DNA from: Ephemerocybe angulata
Taxonomy: Eukaryota > Basidiomycota > Agaricomycetes > Agaricales > Psathyrellaceae
DNA: 64,000 bases
Reading direction: 5' to 3'
Assembly (NCBI GenBank): GCA_013368325.1
Contig: JAACJK010000229.1
Coordinates: 248,001 to 312,000, forward strand
Shown: piece by piece, positions 1 to 11,030 of the stretch
Numbering within the stretch: position 1 is the stretch's first letter
How the letters are laid out: the number at the start of each line of letters is the position of its first letter
The notes under the pieces: model-generated
Seen by the model: only the letters and a program-made list of their open reading frames with translations
Told to the model about the DNA's origin: nothing
The model's database searches: none
Program-made: the position numbers and the translations under genes

Positions 1-3000
1 GGCGCGTTCCAGAATTTGCGACGTGGCACATCCTCAGTACGTGGTGCTTTCTACCTGTCTCCCTATTTCTGACTGTGACAGCGCCAGTATCCGGAAGAGG
101 ATATGCCATGTCGGCGCTTGCCACTCGACTGCCCCAAGCCTCGCCGTTAGGTGTCTTTCAAATTCCCTCAGCCCGCTCGCTTCTCATCCACCATCGCTCG
201 CGGGACGTCGATACGTCGTCTCGGAGCGTTTCCAGACATCAGCCTACCCCTCGACGCCTTCCAGCACATCCTCCAAATGCCACCTCACCGCTCTCCGGAA
301 GCCGTTCTGTCGTCTTGGGGCGAAATTCGGTGCGTTGCACCGAATTATCACACCTCCGAGTCTCTACTGACGATATCCCTCATCTTTAGCGCCCGGGATA
401 AATTTCAATAAATCGTACGTCTAGGTTACCTATTTTAGACCTCAGTCTCTGACTTCCAGGGACTCCAGGGCACTGGTCGCCGGGCGTCGATACGTCGTGT
501 CTGGTCAATTGGTACGTCGTTCGTCCTTTTCTGGCTTTTGATCCGGACTTATGTTTTCTCGTTCCCTTTCGCGCATTTTCGGCTACCTTATTTTTGGTGC
601 GTCTCCGTGGCACCCTCTTATCTCCATGTACTGACTAAAATTAAGCTTGATGCCTGTCGTCATTTCAGGGCGGGTTTTGTACATCCCGGCATGCTTGCTC
701 GATCCCAATACGGTCCATCACTCGGAACAGTGCGTATTTCTTCTGGGCTCAATTCTTCCTCGCCTCACAAACTCTCTCACAGCCTTCCAAGTATGAAAGC
801 ACAGACCCATCGCACAGAGTACGTACCCACAGTTCCATCGCCGAATTCCTCTGATTTGCCAAGCCGACCAGGTGTTGAGTTTCACCAGAGTCGGCGTTTT
901 AGGGTCCTCGCCAAGTCCTCGCTCCCACCGACGCCCACAACCAACTGTGGCATAATTGACGTTGACGTCAATGGTCAACAACAAAAGATGTGTCGTGCTG
1001 TCGGCGGAGACGCCTAACGCCTAACGGGCTATGTTCCGGCGCGGGATTGACAGGAACCGTAACGGCAACAATGTTTGTCGTGCGCGGTTGGCTTTGACTT
1101 TCCGTTTTCGAGAATGAGTGGACTGTTTGAGTGAGATTGCCAGACTTTGGCCCAAGAAAATAGTATATCCGTTAGCGTAGATAGGCTGAGAGTCCCGAGG
1201 GGTACCGTCCAAGTGAATGGTGCTGTACGTTTGCTGTACGTACCGGATGTCGGACCTCGGTTCTCTCGTGCGGACTTACGCACACAATACGGCACACGGG
1301 CGAGCACAGTGCTCGCATGCCTGTGCTGCACATCACATTACGAGACACTACGGGCAATTTGCCAGCGCTAGCGCACGCTTCCATGTTACCCGCGCTTTCA
1401 CACTTCCCGTTTCGGCTTCATTTTCTATCTATTGGCTCCATATCATTACAAACATGTATTTCCTAGGCTACCACGCCAATAATATACTATACATACACTC
1501 AGAAGCTTAATTGAAAGCAAATTGACATCCCTGGAAGCGAAGCCCATTGAGAAAGTCAAGTCCAGACATAACTAGTTTCTTCAGAAAATCCTTAGACCCA
1601 CCATTTTCCGGACGCACGAATATCAAAGAAAAACTCGCAATTTGTTCCCCCTTCCCCCATGCTACGGTTCAATAGTGAGTCACTTCAAAGCCTATTCTCT
1701 ACTATATGTATGTCTATACACCACTGATATACTCACCAGTGCAGCACACGAACACAGGAACTGAACTCGAGATCTTTGATCTCGAGATTCCAGTCCCGCA
1801 ACCGCCGCGCTCATGCCTCCCCGCTCACGTCTATCCACCGAACACACGGAATTAGACACAGCTGTAATAAGGTGCTGTAAGTGATGGACAGACGGTGTGA
1901 GGCATAGTCTAATTGGTTGGGATGGAACTCTAACATGCCAAGTCCCAAATCCGGTCGGCGGACGCGCGCATTCAGGATAGAACTCGCCGCCGAAGCCATT
2001 ACTTTGCTCGAGTCATTTTCAGGGGTTATACATCATTTAGAGTAAATATATAGAATACTTTGGATTAGATAAGATGGAGATATAGCTCTCCAAGTTATTC
2101 CCTTGGCAAAATATCGCGCGATCGCGCGCCGAAAGTCAGATCCAGACGGGCGCCTATTTAGACGCTTGCACGCGAACGCGCGATCTACGCGCATTTGGCC
2201 TCCGATAGTGGTTTTTGCTGCTCAGTAGGCCTCCACAGGTTGTATACCTGGCTATGCGGCTCACCCAACCCAACCCAAACCCCCGAATCCTTCACGGTCA
2301 TCGAGATCTCAAGACCCCTTCCTCCACCGCGCTTTCAGCAAGATTCCGCGTTTGCGGGCGTTTCCCTGGCATTTGGTGTGTGTGGACCCGGGTTGTGTGA
2401 TGCATCATACGTAGTGTGATATTAAAGTTGATGTCATGTCAAAATTTCGATGAATTAGCTCGGGAATTGGGGCGGTGGATGGGAAGCCAGCGGGAGGAGA
2501 GTATCGGGACGTAAAGCGATGTTTTGGATGCATTTACGCATTCTGACACATACCATACTATATACAGGTCTAGTAATGCTATTTGGGTGGAGTGTTTAGG
2601 CTTGTTGGGGCGATCACACTGTGCTACGACGTTAAAACGAGCAATTCATAGTCTAAGCTCATTACAAAGGAGAAAGATGAACGAAAGATATCTACGCACA
2701 TAGTGTTCAAACACCACCTAAATACCATCACGTATATCGTATACCATACCACATCCATGCACCCCGGACCTCTCGCGCCTGCCAACCTCACTCCACCGCC
2801 TCCCATTCCAGATCTCGCCAGCCCACTCCTCCTCATCCCGTCCATCCGAAAGGCCGCCCTAGAACGCGCTCCATTTCACCCTCGCATCACTCGGCTCGCT
2901 TAGCCATGCCAACCGACACCCGAAATGACCGGCCCAGCAAACGGAGGCGAACAGTCACTTGGACAATCGGCGAAGTGTTCAGGGAGAGCACGTACGCGCC

Positions 3001-3127
3001 GTTATCCGCCAATTGTATGTGTAAAGGCATTACGGGCGTGAGTGTGGTTGAGGTGGTGATGCATTGTGTGAGCTGGCAGAGTGGATCTCGATGAGCTTCG
3101 ACTGTGTGGGAATGGGGTTTGGAGGTG
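1..3127. other. Unit A upstream region without a convincing gene
   Basis: Contains the mini-exon repeat cores (near 194 and 475), the transposon-free target site corresponding to the insertion in unit C (691-699), a tRNA-like hairpin (about 1750-1825), a CG-rich palindrome (about 2113-2140) and a C-rich pyrimidine stretch before the TATA box at 3128. Open frames here are short, overlap on both strands and are not preserved in unit C. Unit B carries the same content at 10379-13506. Confidence 0.5.
1750..1825 (-). other. tRNA-like hairpin element, copy A
   Basis: On the minus strand this reads like a class II (Ser/Leu-type) tRNA remnant: a GAGCGCGGCGGTTG box-A-like segment, an inverted repeat CTCGAGATC...GATCTCGAG resembling a long variable arm, and a GAGTTCAGTTCC box-B-like segment. 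It does not fold to a complete modern tRNA by eye. It is conserved in all three units, so it may be a tRNA pseudogene or the head of a tRNA-derived SINE. Confidence 0.3.
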
Positions 3128-3134
3128 TATATAA
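3128..3134 (+). promoter_or_regulatory. TATA box of the many-intron unit, copy A
   Basis: TATATAA, followed about 55-90 bases later by a pyrimidine-rich stretch (CTTCCCTCCCTCCTC), the usual fungal initiation context. The same arrangement occurs at 13507-13513 and 31863-31869. It sits about 155 bases before the first ATG and the first GT-AG intron. Confidence 0.6.
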
Positions 3135-3286
3135 GCTGGGGTGCGTACGGTTGTTTCTGCATCCCCTCACTGGGATTTGCACTTCCCTCCCTCCTCATAT
3201 TCACTCTGCGCCTTTGACCACTCGTCAAGGTCTCGTTTCTGTCTCCGAGTCTCTACGTCGACGTCGTCATCCCCACGACCTCGACG

Positions 3287-5850
3287 ATGCGCTCGTTGTT
3301 GTCGCCGCCCTTGTTCCCGCCAGTAGCGCGTCGGGACTTTGGTGAGTACCCGTTCGGCGCATCACCCATGTTTGGCTGCTGACATTTTGTCCCAACAGCC
3401 ACGTCGACTCCTCTTGCTCTCAGACCACGACTACCACTTCTGTAAGTCTCCCGTACTTATATATAATTCTGGTACTGATCCTTGCTTTTCTTTCTAGGAT
3501 TTCGCTACAAATGGATAGGTCAGTTGTATTCATCTCGTGCGACGCATACCATATTCACCTCTCTCCTTAGAAGGTCGCTGGGCCTACGCAGCATGGGATT
3601 CGCTGACAAGTAGGTCGTCACCACGACTGCTTGCTCACCCTCACTGACGAGCCAATATCACAGCGCCCTTCCACCCGACACAACGAGCTCGACAACGCAT
3701 AGCTAGCCATGGCAGTAAGCACCCGGTCTAGTTCACATGAACAAATGCTGACCTTTTCATGCCAGAATCCGCCACGACGACTGCCCCGGGTATATTCAGA
3801 AGTATATTATTGAAATGGTATGTACATGGCTCGCTATTTTACGTCGCCGCTACTGACTACTATTCACCAGTGCGACAGACCCTCGTCCACCGAGCTCGAG
3901 TCCACGGCGTCCAATGTAAACGGTACGTCAATTGTAGCCATATGAGCTCACCGTTACTGACCTTGCCCTTAGACTCTCTGAGGAGTCCGCACGGCGACCA
4001 AGAAGCAACGTCGTTGTCGCGAAGGCTTGTGGGATGGGCGCTATGCTGTAGGGTTCAGGTAAGTATTGACATGGACATCCCTTGAAATAAACGACAGACT
4101 CACTGACCCTTCGCTCTCGACAGACCGGCGTGCACCGCATCCCAACACTGACGCTAAGCCGCTGCTCTCGTCGTCAGCCAGGACCTCTGGGCGTTGTTGC
4201 TGAGGCCGTTGGATGGTGGTCGGGATTGTGGTGAGTCCAACGTCGCCCGTTCCCCGATGCGCGCGCTGACATTGGTGCCAAGGCGCCAATCCAACTCCAG
4301 AGTTCGTGACGCCGACTTCGAACCGACGATTGCGCAATGGGCCTGTGCACGGAGCGCTGAAAGAGCCGAATCCAAAGTGAGTCCGTCCGTCGTCTTGCGT
4401 AGCTTGGAACGAGTGTGCTTACCTCAAGACCCTACAACCAGCATCACCATGCGCGAGGATGCGCTCGTCGTCTTCGCGGATGGCGGAATATCGTTCGTTT
4501 TGGGTGCGCCGTGGAGAGGAGGACCGTCGTCTCTAAGGTGGTGAGTACGCCGTAAATCGTATAGAACACGCACTGACCTCTTCACCACCCTACAACCAGC
4601 ATCATCCCGATGCTGGTGCTCCGCACCTCCCGATGTCGACGCCGCGTCTGGACTCTGTAGAGCTCTTGGCCCATGTCGTTGCGGTTCCGTGCGCGATGGT
4701 GCTGAGCAGGTGTGGTTTAGAAGTGAGTGCATCGTCTTGCGTTGGGAGATGGGTTTGCTTACCTCGAGACCCTACTGTCAGCATCACAATCAGTGAGAAC
4801 GCGGTGGCGGGCTATCGTTGGTGTTGAGGGCGGGGTTGGCACGACGAGCGAGAACGCGCTCGTTGTCTTCGCGGATGGTGGGTGTCGTTGGTTTTGAGGG
4901 CGCCGTGGGGGAGAAGGTTGGTCGAGGCTTTAGGATGGTGAGTACGTCCGTCGTGATGTTCTATCAAACATGGACTGACCGCTTCACCACCCTATAACCA
5001 GCATCATCCGGATGCTGGACCCCCTAGGCTCGGCCTCTCGATGTGGGCGTCGGCTTCGTCGAGTTCTTGTTGCTGGTGGGCCGAGTTGGTGCGGCTCTGG
5101 GATGGTGGTCGCTGTAATGGATGTGTAAGTCAATCGTGATGATCCTCGCATCGAGACTGACCTTCTTTTCGTTTCTTTAGTTCGCCTGTCACTGCTGCGG
5201 TCGGATATGGACTCGTAAGTTGACTGACACGCTTCTTGAGCTTGTTGCTGACCTGTTTCCGCGCTCCAGTGGTGTTCGTCGTGTGGAATGGGCCGCGCGT
5301 GGTGAGACTTGCTTGAAATCGGAAGCGAGGGTCTGGGATGCGAAAAGTGAGTACCGTGCGTCGAAAGGGTTGAATTCGATTACTTACCGGATTACCTGAA
5401 GCTAGAATATGGAAACTCTGGGGAATTTCGCGCGAGGATGACTTCAGATGCGGCGCCGAGGTCAGTACATCGAGTGAATGCGGTCAGACGTCAGTACTAA
5501 CCTGATCTCTGCAGTTAGACCACGCACCGCGGTGCGGTGCGCATCTTCACAGTCGCTCTGTTGCGCAATGCGCAGCCGTGGCTCTACAGGCTGAGCCGTC
5601 CGAGTTAAGTGAGTTTCTGGACATGTATGTGTGGCTGGTGTACTCACCTGGGCTCCATCCCCTCAGCCATCGCTCTCCCTCCCCTCGTGGCTTCGATTTC
5701 CGCCTGGATGCATCGTAGACTTGAAGAATGACTGTCAGTACCCTTTAGCACGCTTTTGTTGACGCTTTGACTGACCTTGCGATGTAGCTGACTCGTTGGA
5801 ACTCATGTCGCGCTCGAGAGGGACGCGACTGGACTTGAGTTTCGATTCGG
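3287..5850 (+). pseudogene. Many-intron mini-exon transcription unit, copy A
   Basis: I do not recognise a family. From the ATG at 3287 there are at least 19 consecutive GT-AG introns of about 50-65 nt, nearly all with a CTGAC-like branch point, separating exons of about 20-170 nt. Examples: 3342-3398, 3442-3497, 3519-3570, 3610-3663, 3715-3765, 3818-3870, 3923-3972, 4059-4123, 4377-4441, 4723-4781, 5215-5269, 5461-5514 and 5734-5787. Some exons give protein-like strings (FRYKWIG then RWAYAAWDS; IRHDDCPGYIQKYIIEM; HHPDAG repeats), but the frame is broken across exons. Several exons begin with a repeated CATCATCC(C/G)GATGCTGG motif. Splice sites are kept in all three units while exon lengths differ by non-multiples of three. 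It is a spliced non-coding RNA or a decayed protein gene. Confidence 0.5.
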
Positions 5851-7335
5851 CGCATGTCGTTGTGTTTCTGACTTGAAATCGATGACCTGGGCTTTTCAGG
5901 CCTCCACGTTTATGTAGGAGCGTGTTTCCGTCTCTGTAGTTGTCGTAGATGTAGCGTCCTGTGCAATTTGAGCGCGAAGTCGGGGGAGCGAGTATGCGGG
6001 CGTGCGGGCGTGTTCTTGGCGTTGAAAGGGGCAGATGGCGTGTATCGGCCGTCTCTGAGGGCGGCATTTGAGCCTGGAAGCCGTGTCGAGCTGCCCAGGG
6101 TCCGAGAGAATCGGGGAGGGAACGAGGTTGAAGAGGGTCGAGCGATGCGCGGAATGGGGGGAAAGAGAGGAAGCGTGGGAACGCCCTGCTCGATCCGCTG
6201 CAGCCAAAGCTGGCCAAAGCAGGGGAGCGCCTCTCGGAGTCGTGCGCAGACGCGTCCCTCTGAACCATTTAGATAGCGCGCACACGCGTCGATGTCTCCC
6301 CGCATTTCTTTCTTCCCTTCCTCGACCTTCCCCCTTAATTTGGGCCCCTTTTTCACCAGCCTCACTCTCACTGTCAGTTTGGGTGGAGTCCCAACAATTA
6401 TGAGTCTTGGCCAGTACGTTCCCCACTTCCTCCATATTTCACACCTCATATATGCATCTATATCGGTATCCTTATGTTTTATCTGCACACAGTCGCAAAT
6501 CTAGCCTTGGCAGGATGAATATAGGCTCATAACTGGACGAAACTGGCCCACTTCTCCCTTTGCCGCGTCGTACTGAATAAGGTCCACTGCAAAGGGCTTC
6601 TGGAATGACGGGGGTTTGAGAGGGCGATCACAAAGTCAGTATCGAGACCAGAATCTATCCCCATGTCTCAACTGTTACCCCAGAAAAGAGGTCTGGCGAG
6701 TCTGTGTCGAGACGCAATGGCGAGCTTCACTTTGAGCGCTTACTTGCAGGCTTGAGCGCCTCAGCATCAGGTCGGGCCCTGAACACGTAACGGCCGGACC
6801 GCGAGATCCGTATCCCCTACGATTCGCTTCGGGGTCAGTTGTGCGTCCCTTTCCTCCCTCCAATAATCCTTCGGCGCAGCCTTCAGCCTTGGGCACTGCC
6901 GGCGGCTCACATGGACTACATAGGCCAAACGCAAAGCGTGGTTACTCTTGCCAGGACTGATAGGGGATGATAACGCGCCCAAGTGGTAGTTGCTCTTCTC
7001 GGAGCGAGCTTGGGCGTTGTTCTCGATGAGGCAAGTCTTATGTGCTTGTCGTGATTCGGGTTGGTGCTTGTTTCCCTATCCCTTAGCCTATCTCACCATT
7101 CGAAAAGGACCAGGTATTGTTGTTCTCGGTAACCATGTGCGACTGGCGGGGTGATGTCGTTTCGGGGAAGGAGTAGATGCGCCCTGGGGGAGCTGCTCAC
7201 GAGTTTAAGTATGTCCCCTTGTTTTCGGAAAGGCGATCCGCCCCTTACATCCTTTCTCTTTGGTAGACATACGACGCGTCCGGTCTGCCCAAGATTACAC
7301 CTTGTCGCGACGTGGACGAGTGAGTATTCCCAAGC
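5851..7335. other. Unit A spacer between mini-exon unit and transmembrane pseudogene
   Basis: No supported gene. Long overlapping frames on the minus strand (about 5735-6488) are G+C-driven: they change extent between A and B because of one C-run length difference and are not kept in unit C. The stretch before 7336 is probably 5' region of the transmembrane protein gene. The equivalents are 16229-17712 in B and 34561-36098 in C. Confidence 0.45.
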
Positions 7336-8345
7336 ATGTCGCCGACACCCTCCCTGCAATCATCCTCTCCCAAACCGCGCTACATAGCCTCATCCGACAC
7401 GACATTCCGGACCGTCTTCGATGAAACAGACCGCGCAAGCCACTTCAATTTCGCAGAGGACGCATGGAGGGTGTATAGGGACCCGGTAGGCGCTGCTTTA
7501 GGCGGGAGTGTGGCCAGTTACATTGGGACTTCCGACAAACAACTCAACGGCCCAATCGAAGCTTTCAGAGTCAGAGTATTCGGTATGTGCATATGCATAT
7601 GCCGCATGGAAGAGGCGCTAACTAGCTTCTAGAAGCCGCTGTGGAAATACACGGAACAGCACCTTTACCGAGCTCAGGCAAGACCTTCAAGGTCCGCATC
7701 GGAAGTGGGGATATAGTTGAAATGGCCTTCGCGTCTCCCGATGGAACCGCATCCCAACCTTTTCAAGGGTCGACAGACCCCTCCGCCGCATCCCAATCTT
7801 CTTACCGCGCTTGGTTCAGCCTACCATCCAACTACCTCCGCGATCCCAGCGACTACCTCACTGAGCACACCGACATTATATTTTACGACGTCCCAGCGGG
7901 TGTCACGGTCGACTACGGTGTAGAATGGGGCACGGGAGTCCTCCTGCCTTCGCCATGGAGAGGAGGCATGGAAGGCATTGCAGACCAGAACGACGCTGGC
8001 GTGGAGTGGGAAGGAACATGGGAGGAGGTTAAAGGTTTAGATGGCGCAGTTGGACTGCCAACCGCCGTCACAGTCGGGTCGAATCTGGATGGATCGAGCA
8101 CAGAAAGGATACCGCAGGTCGTCTGGGGTGAAGCATACGGAGGGACCGTGCACGTCTCGCGCACCGTCGGTGATTCGATGGTGGTCTACTTTCCCGGTTC
8201 CGAGATTGGCGTGTACGGATTCATCCCTCGGAATATGGGTGGGGTGGTGGGGGTTAGGTTTACGGTCGATGGTGGTGACGGCGTTGTCCTTCGGGACTGC
8301 AAGTCCACCGGCAGACGACGGCAGCAGAACTTCCGGACTGACTGA
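7336..8345 (+). pseudogene. Truncated beta-sandwich transmembrane protein gene, copy A
   Basis: Two exons (7336-7582, 7633-8345) joined across a 50-base GTATGT...CTAG intron. They encode 319 residues corresponding to the first half of the intact protein at 36099-38086. The sequence starts MSPTPSLQSSSPKPRYIAS and is close to the unit C protein through the GFIPRNMGG segment. It then hits a deletion and frameshift around 8285-8340 that replaces the second lectin-like domain with an unrelated tail and a stop. The rest of the gene (second domain, membrane helix, cytoplasmic tail) is absent downstream. If translated it would be a soluble fragment. Confidence 0.75.
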
Positions 8346-10089
8346 TGGACCCCACCGGCTGGTTCTTAGCATTCGCGCCTTACTCCTTCGGACGGGCATG
8401 ACCTGTGCTGTATTTCCTTGTTGGGGAAAAAAGAGAAATTTGATAGGTGCGCATACCCACGCCCTCCTTCATTGTGCCCCGGCGAGCGACGGAACCCACC
8501 AAGGGTCCGCCGCTCACCGAGGCGTTGCGTTCAACTACGTAGACTATCTAATACATGGGTTGCTATTGCTACCAGGTTGACGGAGCCGATGTGATGTTGG
8601 GGTCAAGCGCGGCGTGTGGAGCAGGTGATGTGACGGGAGTGGGTGATCTGGCACTTGGTCAATGAAAGTTGTCCCTGCCGTAACGATGATTTACGACTCA
8701 CTCAAGTGTCACTGCGTCGCCGGTGGCACATTCAGCGTGGGAGGTCGGGAGGGTGGCGGGTATTCATCCCATAAGCACCGGCTGCGGGAAATTGGGCGCT
8801 TCGGCTGTCCTGCACACAAAGTCAGCATATCGACGCGAGACTTACGCAGCCAAATGCGGGAACGACGGCGAGTGAGAGAGGCCGCAGTCAACGAGTCAAC
8901 TGAATGACTTGTTGGTGATGAGGTAGGCGAGTCGGAAGGGGATAGCTTGGCACGGGATAGTGAACAGGCGCAGTGTACTTATAACTGCTGAGTGGAGTCC
9001 GTCGAAGCTGGTGGGGGAGTCAGAAGGGACAAAGATGTTGCTGGTGCATACGGTGTGGCTAAAATAAAGCAATGTCAATATCTGAATGGCTTAAGATGGT
9101 ATGAAGGGACTTACAGAGACCGTACACTCCGTCATTACCGAAACAGGGTGGGTAGGTGGTGTCAGGGCAATGATACGAGCAGAGTGATGGTCAGGGCGAG
9201 AGAGATCGGCGTGCATGGGCAAAGCATCATGTCCACAAAAACCTAGAGTCGCGAGGCTAAGGGAAAAAGGATAAGCGCGTGGAAGGCTACAAGATATTGA
9301 CAAGTACTCACGATAGGGGGAGATAAAGAGATCGTTGGCGAGCATGGGTGGTAAGAGAATGAAAGGGAGGGCAGACGGCGTCGAGGCATAGGGTCGGCGT
9401 GCAGCATAACGGGAGGATGGAGACGCTCTCCCGCGTTTCCAGCTTATATACATGCTTTCTGTGATCATCAGTTTGGTCTACTTTGGCTGTGTGGATTACC
9501 GCATGTTGTCTCGGCCCACCGTGCTAAATGTCAGTGAAGCGGACCCTGGAAACGGAAGTACGTACATCCGGTGGGAGTGCTGGAACTCGCTCCGACATTC
9601 TCTGTTCCATACACCATTGAGCATTGAATTTATGTACTTAAAGTTACAAATTTGTCCGCGCCAGAGCCAGAGGAAGGCTTGACCCACGAAGAATATCAGC
9701 TCGCATTGCCCCGAGCACGTAACTTAGCCGCTGACGGCCACGGCACTATTGGGTAGGATCCGAATAGCCGCCGTACCAAGTCTATCTTCGCATTCTGCCC
9801 TCCGCTACATTATTGGAGTCTCTTCAGTTTATATTCTAGGGTATAACTTAAGCACCCTGATAACCATTCTGACCATTCTAGCAGGAGATACGGGGAGGAA
9901 CGGCGCAAACTGCAGCGAGGGACGCATCAAACGCGGGCTGATGCTATACGAATAATTCGTAAGTCATTCGATCCCAATTCCGCAATCGATATACGACGTG
10001 GCTTGGTATCGTTACCTCACTCCCCGGAACTCCAGAACAAGAATTTTTGCCTCTTCCCAAACCCCATCTTCCCTGCTTCCCTACTCAGT
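8346..10089. other. Unit A 3' spacer, possible small spliced minus-strand unit
   Basis: Mostly without a supported gene. On the minus strand an ATG at 9345 is followed by a GTGAGTACTT...CTCTAG intron (from 9311), an exon encoding FCGHDALPMHADLSRPDHHS, and a GTAAGTCCC...TTTTAG intron (to about 9063), which together look spliced. Unit B has the same arrangement (ATG at 19583), but a one-base C-run difference in exon 1 changes the frame there. I see nothing recognisable in the rest; 9480-10000 is A+T-richer and featureless. Confidence 0.3.
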
Positions 10090-11030
10090 GCCGCTCATCG
10101 CCCTCATCACGCCTCGCTCGCCGGACGTCGATACGTTGCGTCGGCGCAATTTTGGCTTCGACGACCACCTCATCATATCCCAGGTGTGTCCCCGTGTTTC
10201 TTTGAGCTATTCCACAAGCTCTGACACACGTCCGTCTCTCTCCGGACGATGATATGTATGTCGTCTCGGCGCAACTTTGCCAGCTCACGAGCTTCAAAGT
10301 ACGTAGCACGCTTGCCTTGAGTCTTTCTACACACTCTGACACAGCTCTGTCGCTCGCAGGACGACGATACGTCGTCTCGGCGCGTTCCAGAATTTGCGAC
10401 GTGGCACATCCTCAGTACGTGGTGCTTTCTACCTGTCTCCCTATTTCTGACTGTGACAGCGCCAGTATCCGGAAGAGGATATGCCATGTCGGCGCTTGCC
10501 ACTCGACTGCCCCAAGCCTCGCCGTTAGGTGTCTTTCAAATTCCCTCAGCCCGCTCGCTTCTCATCCACCATCGCTCGCGGGACGTCGATACGTCGTCTC
10601 GGAGCGTTTCCAGACATCAGCCTACCCCTCGACGCCTTCCAGCACATCCTCCAAATGCCACCTCACCGCTCTCCGGAAGCCGTTCTGTCGTCTTGGGGCG
10701 AAATTCGGTGCGTTGCACCGAATTATCACACCTCCGAGTCTCTACTGACGATATCCCTCATCTTTAGCGCCCGGGATAAATTTCAATAAATCGTACGTCT
10801 AGGTTACCTATTTTAGACCTCAGTCTCTGACTTCCAGGGACTCCAGGGCACTGGTCGCCGGGCGTCGATACGTCGTGTCTGGTCAATTGGTACGTCGTTC
10901 GTCCTTTTCTGGCTTTTGATCCGGACTTATGTTTTCTCGTTCCCTTTCGCGCATTTTCGGCTACCTTATTTTTGGTGCGTCTCCGTGGCACCCTCTTATC
11001 TCCATGTACTGACTAAAATTAAGCTTGATG
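10090..11030 (+). repeat. LAGRRYV mini-exon/intron repeat tract (A/B junction)
   Basis: A degenerate ~115-120-bp repeat whose core reads CGCTCGCCGGACGTCGATAC followed by GTCG. Cores lie near 10112, 10230, 10351, 10572 and 10853, and near 194 and 475 in unit A. Between cores are intron-like stretches that start GTACGT or GTGTGT and end TGACACAG or TGACAG, for example 10299 to about 10343 and 10416 to about 10459. Translated, the cores give short peptides such as LAGRRYVVSA and AGRRYVASAQ, in different frames from core to core. This looks like an amplified exon-plus-intron unit. I do not recognise a protein family. Confidence 0.5.

Larger units (their letters stand above)
1..10378. repeat. Tandem unit A (left edge cut by window)
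   Basis: This is the first copy of a large tandem unit. Bases 1-8561 match 10379-18938 almost perfectly. The only differences I found are single-base changes in homopolymer runs: near 2022 (4 versus 5 G), near 5017 (5 versus 4 C) and near 6331 (5 versus 4 C). From about 8562 the two copies diverge through the spacer to 10378. Contents: a mini-exon tract (to about 650), a tRNA-like hairpin (about 1750-1825), a TATA-led many-intron transcription unit (3128-5850) and a truncated transmembrane protein gene (7336-8345). The unit looks recently duplicated or homogenised; an assembly duplication is a possible alternative. Confidence 0.9.

Noticed and set aside
23..1510. Many plus-strand frames of 75-160 codons at the left edge
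   Set aside because: They run across predicted intron borders of the repeat tract and are not preserved in unit C.
5735..6488. Overlapping minus-strand open frames of 177-192 codons
   Set aside because: Arg/Pro/Ser-rich, overlapping in all three frames, changed by one C-run difference between units A and B, and not preserved in unit C. Composition effect of G+C-rich sequence.
8037..8580. 120-codon minus and 179-codon plus frames over the transmembrane pseudogene
   Set aside because: They overlap the recognisable coding frame in other frames; shadows of the 7336-8345 gene and its copy at 17713-18722.
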